64,000 bases of DNA from contig AP026538.1 in NCBI GenBank assembly GCA_026075535.2, positions 10,416,001 through 10,480,000 of the forward strand, given 5' to 3'. A program made the position numbers and the translations under genes. Position 1 is the stretch's first letter, and each line of letters starts with the position of its first letter. A model generated the notes under the pieces. It was not told where the DNA came from, ran no database searches, and worked only from the letters and a program-made list of their open reading frames with translations. The DNA is from Tricholoma matsutake. Its lineage: Eukaryota > Basidiomycota > Agaricomycetes > Agaricales > Tricholomataceae. This document shows positions 10,506 to 22,488 of this stretch, in pieces.

Positions 10506-13500
10506 TCTCCATACCAAGACTGTACGAAAATTCACTGGAGACCTCAATCATGACAATTCCCTTGTACAAAAGTGCCTTGGCTTGGACACCGGGCCTATCC
10601 CTCATGCTCCAGTCATATTTTTAGTCACCTCAATGCCAAACAGATATTTTCTTGCCTTGTTTGACTTTTCGGAGAAAAAGGTTTTGATTTTGGGACGCTA
10701 TGGACTTCAAATATTGGATATCATATCTGTTCATGCAGAGTGGGGGTCCTGGAGTGGTCACACACTCTGGAACAGAATCGGAAGAGCATTTAAGTGGCTC
10801 ACATCCGAGATGACAGAGGCTCAATCTATGGTGGTCATATATGAAGCAAATTGGATTCCGGTATATTTCTGCACCCAGTTAGGATGAAAATTGGGCTAAC
10901 TATGTCAATTAGCAGGATTCTCACTCAGGCCCTGGTATTGCAGCATTTTCCAAGCTGCTGAAAGACAGGGATTGGACTTGGGACAAGGTTTCATCCCACA
11001 GCCAACTACCCAATCTTTCTTGTGAGCACAAGGCAAGAGAACTAATGTTTCACACTATTCTCCATGCCTTGCATTCATGCTTCATCCTTTGGAAGAAAAT
11101 GTCCAGAGGAAAAAAGGATTGGATACAGCCTCCGGAAGCATTGATTGCTGAAATGCATATCCCACCTGCTCAATTTCAGTGGGTCAGAAATATGACCCTG
11201 GTCTTTCTGAATCAAAGTTGGAAATGCCAAACGTGCCAGATTCATGCTGTTTCTGATGATTCCCCCATGGATGATACAAAAAGTCCTTATCTGAAAGGCA
11301 GACCCCTATGCCCACTGTCAAAAATCAGAATGCTTCACCTCCCACATCCTCTTCCTATGGAAGAAATGGATACAGCATCTTCATCATCTGATACTTCTGA
11401 TGATGGTAGTGGATTCGGTGACTTTGATGACTACAGCACTGCACCAATATGGAGTGGTAATGATCCACCCCTCTTTGATGTGTGGACCTTCAATTCCTCT
11501 TATTCTCTGACTCTCCCCAGCTTTTTTTTTACATGGAAAGACAGAGGATACAGGTTGCCTCCAGATTTTGCCAAGATTTCCCAGAAAAAGATCCCTACAG
11601 ATTTTGTTTCACGCCTCTTACCCACTGCTTTTCCATCTACAATCAACAATGTTACACTTCCATCTACAATCAACACTGCTACCTTTCCATCTACAATAAA
11701 CAATTCCACCCCCCCATCTACAATCAACAATGAGCCTGAAACACCAGGGGGCACACCAACTGGCAGTATTGTTCCAGAAACCATTTCCTTGGGTGCAAAA
11801 GAGATTCTGGATGAGGCTGGGAGAACTCTGAAAACATGAGAAAGTTATAATGCTTTCATTCGAGGAAAGACCAGGACGGATGATTTCCTGGAGCTGGACC
11901 TAGAACAAGATCACATTCCCTTAACTCGGGAGCAGGTTTCAATCCCCATCGACATTGATAGTGTTCTCTGGGTCACCACAAATACATCTCTATCATGCAA
12001 AGGTGCTATCAATCTCCATCTGCTCCCTCATTTTTCAGATCAACCCCCATTTTCTGCAAATCCCTCTGTATATATTGCACTTTTGGGACCTCCAGAAGAC
12101 CAAAGAGAATTGAATAATCCACAGTTCCGAAGAAAATCTCAGTACCCCCTCAGTTCCATTCCTCATATGCCATTTGGTTATTTTGGTGAAGCCTCTCAGC
12201 AGTTTAACCTGTATATTTTCTTCCCCAGACTGATACACAAAAACACCAACAACAATCAAGCAATTACCATAATGCCTCGCGAACTGCAAGAGCTGTGGAT
12301 TTCGGAAGCTATTTTCAAAGCATTGGCTTCTGCCCTGGATCACTATCCCGGAGTCATAGAATATCTCCCTCAGAGTATGGAGCAACTTCGTTGGAAAACA
12401 GGAGATCGTGCTCGACGTCCCATGATTGCCCTTGCTCCAGAGTCACTGGAATCTCTTTTGGCTGCTGTTAATTATGCAGTATCTCAAAATGATGACCTTC
12501 TTTCTCGCTTTGGGTCATTTTTTTTTGTTCTTGATGCAAGAGGTATAAAGCTACTGTCAAAACAATATGGACGAGGCAAAACTGCCTTTCAGGCACTCCA
12601 GAGGATTGTTCCAGGCTTGGATTGGAACTACATGCTGGACAGAAGCAATGGGGAGCTATATCTCGATCTTGGAGTCTCCTTTCACCCAATAAGCACCACA
12701 CAGCCAATGGTCAGTCTCTGGCGACTAGGAAGCCTCAGATCATCCTATGCTCTTATGGGAAAATTGAGCACCAATTTCAAAGAATATCATTATAACCCCA
12801 TGTGAGACTATGGAGGTTTCAAGGCTGAAACATCATGTCATGTTATGCATCACACCCATATAATAAAGCACATTTCATATAATCTGCACTTTGAGTGTGT
12901 CTGTCAGCCTGGGCAACAGAAATATATCACATCTCTGGACAATGCCATCCAATGCAATCAAAAGTACATTGATGGCTGCACACATTGGATGAAGGCCCTT
13001 GAAGCAGGTTCAAAACGCTCGTATGGCGTTCGTGATGAGCTTCATGCAAGTGCTTCTGTGGTTTTGGAGCTTCTTCAAGTTGTAATGGACCGGGTGAGAA
13101 TTTTACCTGATTTCTGCTTCATTGTCAGCACTGAACTGTTTGCAGGCAGAAAGCTTCCTTGAGAGCAATCCAATTATATGGATCCCAGCGATGACCTTTT
13201 TCACCTTTGCTTTGAGACAGTTTACAGAACTACAAGACATTCACCAGAAACTTGCTGTCAATCACCCACAAAATTATGGTACTCTCACAGCCATGATTCT
13301 CCATTTGATGCAAAACATTATGGTCACTCCATCCAATATCCCATCATATGTACAATCTGCATTGAAGATGCTACATCAAAAGGCAGTTACAGAAAGGCTT
13401 GGGATGTTTTTCATCGATGACCTTGATCCAGAGGACATGGAGCACATACATGTGAACTTGGGACAGAAGGACAGTGGTGAAATTGTGAGAGAGCACAAAT

Positions 13501-13790
13501 GTGCACTTGCGACCATGGCCCCAACAAAGAAGCCAAAGGATAGAGGGTTACACCTGATTTCTTCTCGTATATCTATGGAATACCCATGGGGTGAGACCAT
13601 CTCATGGTCAATGCTGCAGAGGTTGTGCAAGCAGCACCCTGTGGACTTTCTCCGCCAATTCAACTTTGAAAATGTGGATATAGGCCAAATCTCTCAGGAA
13701 ATCCTGGAAGTCACTGAGGATCTTTTCATAACTTTCACCAAAGATACTTGGTTATCTTTTCACGAATCATTTTTGCCTGCTGGAATTTGA
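10506..13790 (+). pseudogene. Large unrecognised protein gene, 5'-truncated, four stops
   Basis: Coding text is open from the left junction to 10884. One frame shift and two TAG codons (about 10889-10912) follow, then a single frame runs from about 10910 to 13093, broken only by TGA at 11837 and TGA at 12803. A 52-nt intron (13094-13145, GTGAGA...TGCAG) then joins in phase to a last exon ending at 13790. The middle region is Ser/Asp-rich (TASSSSDTSDDGSG) with four PSTINN-type repeats, and the C-terminal part contains FVLDARGIKLLSKQYGRG and KKRSYGVRDE-like text. Reading frame, intron and stop codons are seen. I do not recognise the family and infer only that it was a host-type protein of more than 1,000 residues. 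Both TGA codons are explicable as CGA decay. Confidence 0.6.
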
Positions 13791-13906
13791 CCCAAACCGG
13801 CCAACCTAAAGGAGTCAATGGAGGTTTGGTCATGCCAGAATATTCTAGCACTCCTAGGTGGAAAATCTACATTTCTGCCCTCAACATACCATCTTGAAGG
13901 GGCTCC
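10506..13906 (+). mobile_element. 3.4 kb gene-bearing insert in the gypsy 5' LTR
   Basis: The insert starts TCTCCATACCAAGAC and ends about GAAGGGGCTCC. No clear inverted repeats, long terminal repeats or unambiguous target duplication are visible at these junctions. It is nearly filled by one large, intron-containing coding region whose 5' end is cut at the left junction. The mechanism of insertion is not evident. A 5' TC is present but a Helitron-type CTRR end is not. Confidence 0.7.
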
Positions 13907-14143
13907 AAAATATATGTAACATAGTATATAAACCCTAAATATACACCTAGGGGACCTAGTTGTGTTCTCTTAGGTATTCCACCTACGTTTTCAGTGTGAA
14001 AGGCCTTTGTCAACAAACTCATCTATTAATAACCCCTCGCATCAAAACCATCAATTCCCCCATCACGAGCACGGATCCTGCCCCCTTCTTGTAGAGAGAA
14101 CCTGCACAGTCTTAGCTAGCAGATAGTGGGTGTCGCCCTAACA

Positions 14144-14629
14144 GAAGAACACAACTTCCCATATCAGTGTGCCTTCTCTTACTTGCGCATACGTCATTGT
14201 TTCACCGCACCACATCCAATTACTCATCCTTTCAGCACGAGCCAGAAGTACTTGTATATACATAATCTACCTTTTCTTTCATAAGCCGACGCCAGGCCTT
14301 GCCTTACATTGTGACTGCCAGTGATCGAGAGGCAGTACTCATCATTAGGACAGCTGCAACCAGACAACCGATTGGATCTGGTTTAGTTACGATTTACATC
14401 ACTCTATTTGGATGACTATTTTAGTTACAAGCCAAATTCAGTGTTATCTCCGAGATCAGGCACTGTTGGAAGGGTGATTGATCCAAAGTGTCAAAATAGG
14501 CGCCTGACAAACGACAAACCATTCACAAACCATTGACAAACCATCACGTGACCCATAAACATTTGGAGAGGTCTCGAAGAAAAAATTTTGAATTTGTCGA
14601 AGAAGTGATTCATCACAGATTCTACAATT
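14144..14629 (+). other. Leader of the gypsy element
   Basis: Untranslated stretch between the 5' LTR end and gag. No primer-binding site complementary to a tRNA 3' end was recognised directly after the LTR. Confidence 0.4.
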
Positions 14630-15727
14630 ATGTCCGAACCTTCAACTTCTAATCCCAGCCCTAATCCTGTTCCCACGCCCGTGCTAGAGGCAAAAATTGA
14701 TGCGCTTACAGCACAGATGTCGCAATTAGTGTCGGTGTTGACTGCATCGCAGCCCAGACAAGCAGAAGTACAACCAGAGATAACAGGAGAAAGAGATGAT
14801 GAAATGGAGGAGATGGTGGAGTGGATGTTGCAGGAGGATGAGACGGCAGAGAAATCCGGAAATGGAAAAGTGTGCTTACCTAAGTATGCACCACTGCAAA
14901 CTTTTGACGGTACCATGGAGAATACAAAATCCTTCATCAGCTCTATAGTATTGTACATCCATGGGAGGAAGCCAGAGTTTCATACAGCTGAGTCTAGGAT
15001 TATGTTTGCTCTCTCATACATCCAGGGGGGGAAAGCACAGTTCTGGAGAAATGAGGCTATAAATCAAATTGCCGCGGGAAATAAACCATTTGCAACCTTC
15101 AAGGAATTTCTGGAGAGATTGGAGGCACAGTTTGGAGATCCTAATCCAAAGGTGACAGCCAATGCTAAATTAAAGACCATGTGCCAAGGTTCCCTAACGG
15201 TGGATGAATTTATTTTGCAGTTCAAAGCAGAAGCTTCGCAAACGGATATGGGAGAAGCTGCATTGGTAGAATTTTGGAAAGCAGGATTAAATCCCTCTTT
15301 ATTCAAGTCTATCTACCGACTACCTTCTATGCCAGAGAAATTGGACAAGTGGTATAATTGGGCAATGCGCCTTGACTGGCAATATCAGCAAGAACAGGTG
15401 GAGTCAAAGTTGATGTACGGAAGTAGTAAATTTGGAAAGTCATCAGGAGGAAAGTCCAAGAAAGGAAAAGCACCTCAGGTGCAAGCTCCAAGGGCGCAGC
15501 CACCAGCCATGGCAGTGACACCTATAGTTATGGAGTCAGCAGCACCAGCAGAGGCAATGGAGGTTGATCAAGCAGGGAGATGAGCCCCACTTAAATGTTT
15601 TAACTGTGGGCAGTTGGGACACATTTCTAGGAATTGTAGGCAGAAGAGAAAGATTAGGGAAGCTACAATCAAGGAAGTGAAGCTGGAGGAAGGCAGGCAG
15701 AAGAATTTTGTGGAAGAGTCCCAGTGA
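14630..15727 (+). pseudogene. Chromodomain gypsy gag
   Basis: ATG at 14630 opens a 317-codon frame to TGA at 15581. It has an N-terminal coil with DALTAQMSQL, then QTFDGTMENTKSFISSIVLYI and the capsid text AQFWRNEAINQ. Beyond the TGA the same frame continues to a CCHC zinc knuckle CFNCGQLGHISRNC and a basic tail, ending at 15727. An arginine codon (CGA) at the TGA would restore the zinc knuckle to the capsid. The frame then changes by -1 into pol (RVPVKVSP, 15712-15735); this may be an original frameshift site or a single-base indel. Confidence 0.8.
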
Positions 15728-18700
15728 AGGTTTCCCCATTGGTGACCCAGAATTGTTGTAATGTATTAGTATCCGAGGAAACCCAGAGTAAATCAGAAAA
15801 GGAAATCGAGGAGGAGTACAACTGTTGCGAATTACGTGACAAAGAAAATTGTCATGCGTCATTTCTGAAAACCCCTAAATTCTTTATTTGCTCTGTGCAA
15901 GTAGAACCCGAAATCACCTTGACTATGGGACTGAAGACAGTGGACACACATGCAGCGATTGATGTAGAAGCATTGCTTGATAGCAGTGCTACAGGATTAT
16001 TCATTTATCGATCGTTAATTACCAGAAATGGTATTAACACATGCATGCTGGCGCAACCTATAATGGTGTATAATATTGACGGAACAGTCAATCATGGAGG
16101 AACTATCAAGGAGGAGGTGACTATGGTATTAAAGTATCAGGAGCATCAGGAGCGAGCCGTATTTGAAGTGTGCAATCTTGGGAAAACCAATCTAATAATA
16201 GTATGTCCATGGTTGCAGAAGCATAATCCTGAAATTGATTGGAAAACTGGGAAAGTACAAATGACTCATTGTCCTAAGGAATGTAATGTGTATGGGAGGA
16301 AGATGAAGAAGGAGAAAAGGAGAAAGAAAGAGAAAGAACATCCGAGGAAGTATTCTGTTACGATGGAGGAAGTGGAGGATGAGGAAATGCCAAATGGGGA
16401 AGTTCTAATCATGATCGAGAAAGAAGAGCAGAAGTAAACCTTTAGAGCAATTCGTGGAGGACAGTCATGGGACAAGAATATCGTGAAGGTGGAGAAGCCA
16501 GTGGAGGAGTGGGTGCCAAAAGTGTATCATGAATATTTGTCAGTGTTTCAGAAGAAGGAATCTGAGCGAATGCCGGGGCGGAAGCCATGGGATCATGCGA
16601 TCGAGATGAAGCCAGGGTTTGTGCCAAAGAAGTCGAAGGTATATCCATTATCTCTGATGGAACCAGAAGAAGTGGATGCGTTCCTAAAGGAGCAATTGTG
16701 GAAAGGATATATACGACCTTCGAAATCACCGCAGACATCACCAATATTCTTCGTGCCAAAGAAAGACCAAAGGAAGAGGATGTGTACAGATTATAGGTAT
16801 CTGAATGAGTGGACAGTGAAGAACACATACCCCCTGCCATTGATCTCAGAAATAATTGACAAGGTGGGAAAAGCCAAGGTCTTTACAAAATTGGATTTAC
16901 AATGGGGATACAACAATGTATGAATAAAGAAAGGAGATGAGTGGAAGGCTGCATTTGCCATGCATTGAGGATCCTTTGAGCTGCTTGTCATGTTTTTCAG
17001 GATGACAAATAGTCCCCCAACATTTCAAAATATGATGAATGACATTTTCAAGGACATAATAGACAAAGGTGTGGTAATAATATTTATTGACAACATTCTG
17101 ATATTCATGGAGGATGAAGAAAATCATGAGGCAATAGTGCAGGAGGTGTTACAGAGGTTGGCAGAGAATGATCTATTTTTGAAACCGGAGAAGTGTGTGT
17201 TTGGGGCAAGTGAAATCGAGTTCCTAGGATTATTGATTGGCCCTGACAGGATCAAAATGGATCCGATCAAGGTACAGGCAATCACAGATTGGCCTGCGCC
17301 CACCTGTGTCAAGGAGGTTCAAGCCTTCTGGGACTCGCAAATTATTATCGTTGCTTTGGGCACAATTTTTCTAAAATTGCCGCACCCTTACATAACCTTA
17401 TGCGAAAGGGAGTGGTGTGGAGGTGGGGAGAGCAGCAGCAGACAGTGTTTCAGGAGTTGAAGAGGAAGTTTGTGGAGGGACCAATATTAGCCCCAGTGGA
17501 TTTCACATGCCCTTTGCAAGTGGAATCAGATGCATCCAACTTTGCTACTGGAGCGGTATTATCAATGCTGTGTTCAGATGACAAATGGCATCCTTGTGCA
17601 TATCTGTCTCGAGGGTTGAATGATGTGGAGAGAAATTATGATGTGCATGACAAAGAGATGTTGGGGATAATATGAGCATTGGAGGCGTGGAGGCAATCTT
17701 TGGAAGGATGTGCGCATCAGATTGAGATCTGGATGGATCATCAAAATCTGCAATACTTCATGTCCACTAAAAAGCTTAATTGCCAGCAAGCATGTTGGGC
17801 ATTATTCCTATCCTGTTTTAATTTTCACTTGGTCCACAAAGCGGGAAGCTTAATGAGGAAATCAGATGCATTATCCAGATGTATTGATCATAAAAGGGGG
17901 GTGGAGGAGGACAATAAAAATGTTACCTTACTGAAACCTGAATACTTTCACATTTGCGCTATGCATCAAGGGCATCTATTAATAGATAGCTTGGAAATGG
18001 AAATGTTGTCTAAAATTAGACAATGCTCAGAAATGGATGATGAAGTAGTGGAAGCCATGAAAGCTCTGAAGGGAGAGAAGAAGGGTAATATTAAAGGAGA
18101 TGAGTGGGCTGAGGAACAAGGGTTGGTGTTGTTTCGAGGAAAGGTGTATGTACCGAAGGATCAGGATTTGCAAAGGGAAATCGTCCGGTTACATCATAAT
18201 ATGCTGACTGCCGGACACCCAGGAAGATGGAAGATGTTGGAATTAGTAATGAGAAATTATTGGTGGCCGGAATTTCAAAATATGTGTTGGGGTATGTGGA
18301 TGGATGTGATACGTGCATGAGGGGGAAGAAATTTCCAGAAAAACCTGCAGGAAAATTAATGCCAAACCCTATACCTAAAACGCCATGGCGAGATATATCT
18401 GTGGATTTTATTACCGGATTACCCGAGGCTCAAGGATACAATGCAATATTCGTAGTATGCGACCGCTTCACAAAGGAGGTCCATATTATTCCTACTACTA
18501 CAGACACCTCATCATTGGGCTTGGCGCGCCTTTATCTAATCAGGTATGGCGGTTACATGGGTTACCCGATACCATTATCTCCGATCACGGACCACAATTT
18601 GCTTTTGTGTTTATGCGAGAGCTAAACAACATATTGGGAATTCAAACCAAATTATCTACGGCATATCACCCACAGACTGATGGGCAGACAGAGAGAATGA

Positions 18701-19545
18701 ACCAGGAGTTGGAGCAGTACCTACGTATGTTTGTCAACTACCGACAAACCAACTGGCCCGAATGGCTGGCAATTGCCGAGTTTTCCCACAATACCAAATT
18801 CCATTCAGCTCCTCATATGTCACCCTTTTTTGCGAATTATAGATATCATCCTTGCATGGGAGTAGAACCCAGAAGGGAAGTCAAAGTACAGTTGGTAGAA
18901 GACTTTGTATCTAAGATGCAAAAGGTACAAGAGGAAGCAGAGGCGGCATTGAAGAAAGCACATGATGACATGATGTGACACGTGGATCGTACTTGAGCAC
19001 GCACTCCAGAGTACAAAGTTGGTGACTTGGTGTGGCTAAGCACCAAGGATCTGAATATTCCACGACCTTCGAGGAAACTTACAGAGAAACAAGTTGGCTC
19101 ATATGCGATCTCTAAAGTGATCTTGCCTAATGCGGTAGTGCTAAAATTACCCCAATCATTCAAGATTGATCCCGAGATTAACATATCCTGCCTATGCCCT
19201 TACTGCCCACCCACTATTCCTGGCCAACAAACTACTCCACAACCTCCGATAATAGTAGAAGGTGCTCCAGAATACATAGTTGAAGAAATCCTAGACTCAC
19301 GTCTTCGACGGAACAAATTGGAGTTCTTAATAAAGTGGAAAAATTATACCGACAAAAATAATTTGTGGGAGCCCAAAGAGAATTGTAAGTGAGCACGTAA
19401 TGTGATTGCCCAATTCTTTAAACATAATCCAAATGCTCCGCATCGTATTGCGAGAATGGTGTATGAGGGGATGAGATTCCGGCCTTACCAAAATTTCACA
19501 GAGGGGACAAACACAATATTTTCTCACCTGGAAGTCGAGGCATAA
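15712..19545 (+). pseudogene. Chromodomain gypsy pol (protease, RT, RNase H, integrase, chromodomain)
   Basis: Protease site is LLDSSATGLFI (DSS for DSG). RT text runs from [18 protein letters not shown] to FIDNILIFMED, so the second catalytic aspartate of the usual DD pair is Asn. RNase H includes VESDASNFATGAVLS. The integrase has the H2C2 region (RLHHNMLTAGHPGRWKMLEL, CDTCMRGKK), DFITGLP, ISDHGPQF and YHPQTDGQTERMNQELE. The C-terminal chromodomain reads EYIVEEILDSRLRRNKLEFL, then IKWKNYTDKNNLWEPKEN. Stops are at 16435 (TAA), 16921, 16966, 17673, 18976, 18994 and 19390 (all TGA). Single-base losses occur near 17329, 18277 and 18541. The natural stop is at 19543. It is inactive. Confidence 0.9.
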
Positions 19546-19556
19546 AAGGGGGGTAA

Positions 19557-19956
19557 TGTTAGGAACCCACCCCATTACCTGATAAAATTTCATTTTTATT
19601 TTATTATGTTGAATGACGCTACATGACGCCAAATGATGCTACACTTTGATAGCGTGAGAATTTTATTTTGCACGCATCAAGATGTATGCGCATGTATGCA
19701 TGCGTCGGTAACAACAATGTACAATATATGTAACATAGTATATAAACCCTAAATATACACCTAGGGGACCTAGTTGTGTTCTCTTAGGTATTCCACCTAC
19801 GTTTTCGGTGTGAAAGGCCTTTGTCAACAAACTCATCTATTAATAACCCCTTGCATCAAAACATCAATTCCCCCATCACGAGCGCGGATCCTGCCCCCTT
19901 CTTGTAGAGAGAACCCGCATGGTCTTAGCTAGCAGATAGTGGGTGTCACCCTAACA
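19557..19956 (+). mobile_element. 3' LTR of the chromodomain gypsy element
   Basis: TGTTAGGAACCCACCCC to GGTGTCACCCTAACA, 400 bp, preceded by a polypurine tract at about 19545-19553. The uninterrupted state of this copy shows where the 3.4 kb insert entered the other LTR. Confidence 0.9.
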
Positions 19957-19961
19957 CATAT

Positions 19962-20156
19962 AGGACAGGTTGAACAAATGCATAGGACTCTCATGGCTAA
20001 AGCGCATCTATTTGGGCTTACCACTATTCCTTTGCAATGAATCTTACTGCCTCTCATTTGCACACCAAAATGACTACATGGTCACTTAGAGGGAATACTC
20101 CTTGGGAACTCTGGTATGGCAAAAAACCTGACTACTCCTATATGCAAGAGATTGGT
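19962..20156 (+). pseudogene. Outer copia element, integrase core continuation
   Basis: After the gypsy element the copia frame resumes with GQVEQMHRTLMAKAHLFGL (the QVE position corresponds to the catalytic Glu region). It continues TASHLHTKMTTWSLRGNTP, WELWYGKKPDYSYMQEIG. It stops at 20157, where the terminal TGTTACAG of a reverse-oriented copia LTR begins. Continuation of this element beyond that insertion was not found. Confidence 0.7.
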
Positions 20157-20373
20157 TGTTACAGACATTCCAAGGTAGTGGGAGTATGAGTGGGAGAGCG
20201 AGTTCTTAGGATTGAGATAGTGGGTGTAAAGCACAGAGAGGAACGTCTCTCATTCTCCTATACTACAGTCTACATATGTTGCAACTTATAAATAGACCTT
20301 ATTCCAATAATGGAACCAGTACTCAGACCTGGCTAGGCTGACTGCAGGTGCATGCAAGCACCTGATCCCAACA
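20157..20373 (-). mobile_element. 3' LTR of a reverse-oriented copia element
   Basis: On the minus strand it reads TGTTGGGATCAGGTGC to ATGTCTGTAACA (217 bp). A polypurine tract TTGAGGGGGAG lies directly before it on that strand. The copia RNase H/RT frames on the minus strand follow from 20673 upward, in the correct order for a 3' LTR. It interrupts the EIG-CRA-type integrase text of the outer copia. Confidence 0.75.
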
Positions 20374-22020
20374 CTCCCCCTCAAGCCTATCATGGTCTGA
20401 GTGGGGGAAATGGTTAGGTAAATAGAATAAAATTTGTTCAGGTGCATTAAAACCTCTATGTGGTGGAAAACCCTGTGGGTAAAACCTACTCACATGCAAG
20501 GAAAGCTACTGAGTTATTGTGTTGACTGAATTCCGATCTCCGCCCTATGTCACATAAATTTAGGCTTTTGTAAAACCTTTGTTAATATGTCCACTGTTTG
20601 TTCTGGGTCATGACAGTTTTGAATATCAAGTGCTTTGTCAGTTACTAGATGACAAATGGCAATATGTTTTGATCATTGATGAAATTGTGGGTTGTGTATT
20701 AATGTTACAGACCCTTTGTTGTCACCTTTAATTTTGGTCAGTAATTTTTGTGGATATCCAAGTTCACCATACAAGTTTCTTAGCCAAGTTGCCTTGCGTC
20801 CAGCTTCTGACAATGCTACATATTCCACTTCTGTTGAGGAAAGGGCAATCACAGTTGTTTCTTTGATTTCCATGTGATTGCTCCCCCTGCTGCTAGAAAA
20901 ACATAGCCAGTTGTGGATTTGTGGTTGTCTGCATATCCATGGAAGAGGTTGTTGATTTCAGTCTCATCTTGAGATTTTTTATAAGTTATCCCTAGAGTTT
21001 TTGTACCTGCTAGGTACCAAAGTATCCGCTTTATTGCACCATGGTGTTGAGAACCTGGGTTAGCTGTGTAGGTGGCTAGTTTATTAACTGCATAGGTAAT
21101 ATCTGGTGTTGTGGAATTTGCTAAGAATTGCAGACTCCCCAATAATCTCACATAGGAATTACTGCAATTAGGTTCATTGTCATCTGGATTAGGTACTAGC
21201 TTAATATTTGGATCCATTGGCATGCTGACAGGGTTTGTCAACCATTTCTAATATTCTCCATATATCTCTGCTGAGGAATAGTTATGGAGTTGTCAGTTTG
21301 CATAATTTCAATGCCAACAATTTTACTTGGTTCTCCAAGGTCAGTAACTTCCCATTCTGAGTTGAGAGTTTTCTTCATATGGTCCATCATTATATCAGAT
21401 GAAGCAAAGAGTAGTGAGTCATCCACCCAGACAGCCATTATTCCAAAGTCATTGCCTATGCACATGGATCTGAAAGTAAGCATTCATAATTGTGGGCCTT
21501 GAGTTTCTCATCAAGTTTGTTATTCCACTCGCATGCTCCATTCTGACAACTGGCAAAAATGTTTCCATATAATTGTATCTGGGTTGTTGAGCACATCCTT
21601 TCACCACTAGTCTCATGACTTCCCCTTCCTTATTTCATTTCTCAATAAAGACCCATTTGTTACTGATTGGAACTGTATTGGGAGGTTTCTGGACAAGTTC
21701 CCAAGTCCCCTTCTCCGTCAATGAATCCAACCCTACTTTCATGGCCTTTTTCCATTCAGGCCAGTCAGGGGAATTTTGAGCATCCTTGAGACTCATAAGT
21801 TCATCACTGGCTATAATTGTGTAGACTTCAAATATATGGCATGTTTGACTGGCAGTTCTTGGATGGCGCTCTCGAATCATGGCCTCTTTCATATCTGGGT
21901 GATACCCAAACACTGTGCCTTGATGCCTCCAACCAGTATCTCACACCCTGTAAGGACGCTCCAGGCAAACACAATACTCCATTCCACAATGGTGTGGACC
22001 CCCATCATATTCTAACCAAA
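20374..22020 (-). pseudogene. Reverse-oriented copia pol (RT and RNase H) remnant
   Basis: Reading leftward from about 21913: NSPDWPEWKKAMKVGLDSL, KGTWELVQKPPN, NKWVFIEK of the RT start; then the degenerate RT core, SYVRLLGSLQFLANSTTPDI, TYAVNKLATYTANPG, GYADNHKSTTGYVFLAAGG and STEVEYVALSEA of RNase H (around 20840). Several stops and shifts occur, notably across 21240-21635. No 5' LTR was found on its right, so the element is 5'-truncated near 22020. Confidence 0.8.
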
Positions 22021-22054
22021 ATGATGTCGGGATCTACAGGCCTTACTTTTATAC

Positions 22055-22488
22055 ATGCTGAGGACAATCAAGTACGGTATTACAGAAGCCACTAAAACAC
22101 CAATGGAGAGAGGAGGTATGGATCCTGGCCTATCATCTTTCAGACTAACCTGCAATCCTTCAGGTTTGAAAAATGCAGACCCCAAATGTTTCATGTTGGC
22201 AACCTTGTCGAGATCCAGCTGTCCTTTGTTAGGGTTCCTCTTAAAGAAAGACACCAATGGGTGCTTGTTGTCCTGAGATCCGTGGCGCTGCTGGACAGAT
22301 GTTTCAGCATGGTATGCTGGCAGTCAACCCAGTTTAAGGAGCACTTACACATTTTCCTTTCGTTACAGCAGAAATGCTCCATCGAACGCCCTGCCCCATT
22401 GATTGTACTGAAGAGGCAGATTGGATATGAACTGGAGGAGGAAGTCAATCAATGCATGGGTAAGGATAAGGTTATGGACTTGGACTAG
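22055..22488 (+). pseudogene. Fragment of an unrecognised protein gene
   Basis: A plus-strand frame containing KMFHVGNLVEIQLSFV-like text followed by LVVLRSVALLDRCF and VLKRQIGYELEEEV. The pattern (small folded region, then a basic/acidic tail) and the sharp shift of frame near 22180 suggest a decayed exon of a gene. It may be the N-terminal part of the same gene as 23039-23497, because orientation and spacing would fit. No function can be given. Confidence 0.3.

Larger units (their letters stand above)
10352..14143 (+). mobile_element. 5' LTR of the gypsy element, interrupted
   Basis: Left piece 10352-10505 and right piece about 13907-14143 together match the 400-bp 3' LTR at 19557-19956. 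In the 3' LTR the text AACAACAATGT runs straight into ACAATATATGTAAC. In the 5' LTR these are separated by 10506-13906. The left piece also lacks a short ATGTATGCATGCG-like segment present in the 3' LTR. Confidence 0.85.
10352..19956 (+). mobile_element. Chromodomain Ty3/gypsy element with target duplication CATAT
   Basis: Starts TGTTAGGAAACCACCCC and ends CCCTAACA. The flanks carry the 5-bp duplication CATAT (10347-10351 and 19957-19961), and the target is the integrase frame of the outer copia. The 3' LTR is 19557-19956 (400 bp). The 5' LTR is 10352-14143 and is split by a 3.4 kb insert. The order is gag, protease, RT, RNase H, integrase, chromodomain. A purine tract AAAAGGGGGGTAA precedes the 3' LTR. 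Many LTR differences are C/T or G/A at CpG positions. Confidence 0.9.

Noticed and set aside
11500..11784. Minus-strand frame with repeated IVDG motifs
   Set aside because: Antisense shadow of the PSTINN repeats in the unrecognised gene at 10506-13790.
10506..13906. Interpretation as a Helitron
   Set aside because: It begins TC, but the right end lacks CTRR with a hairpin and the target is not A/T flanked.
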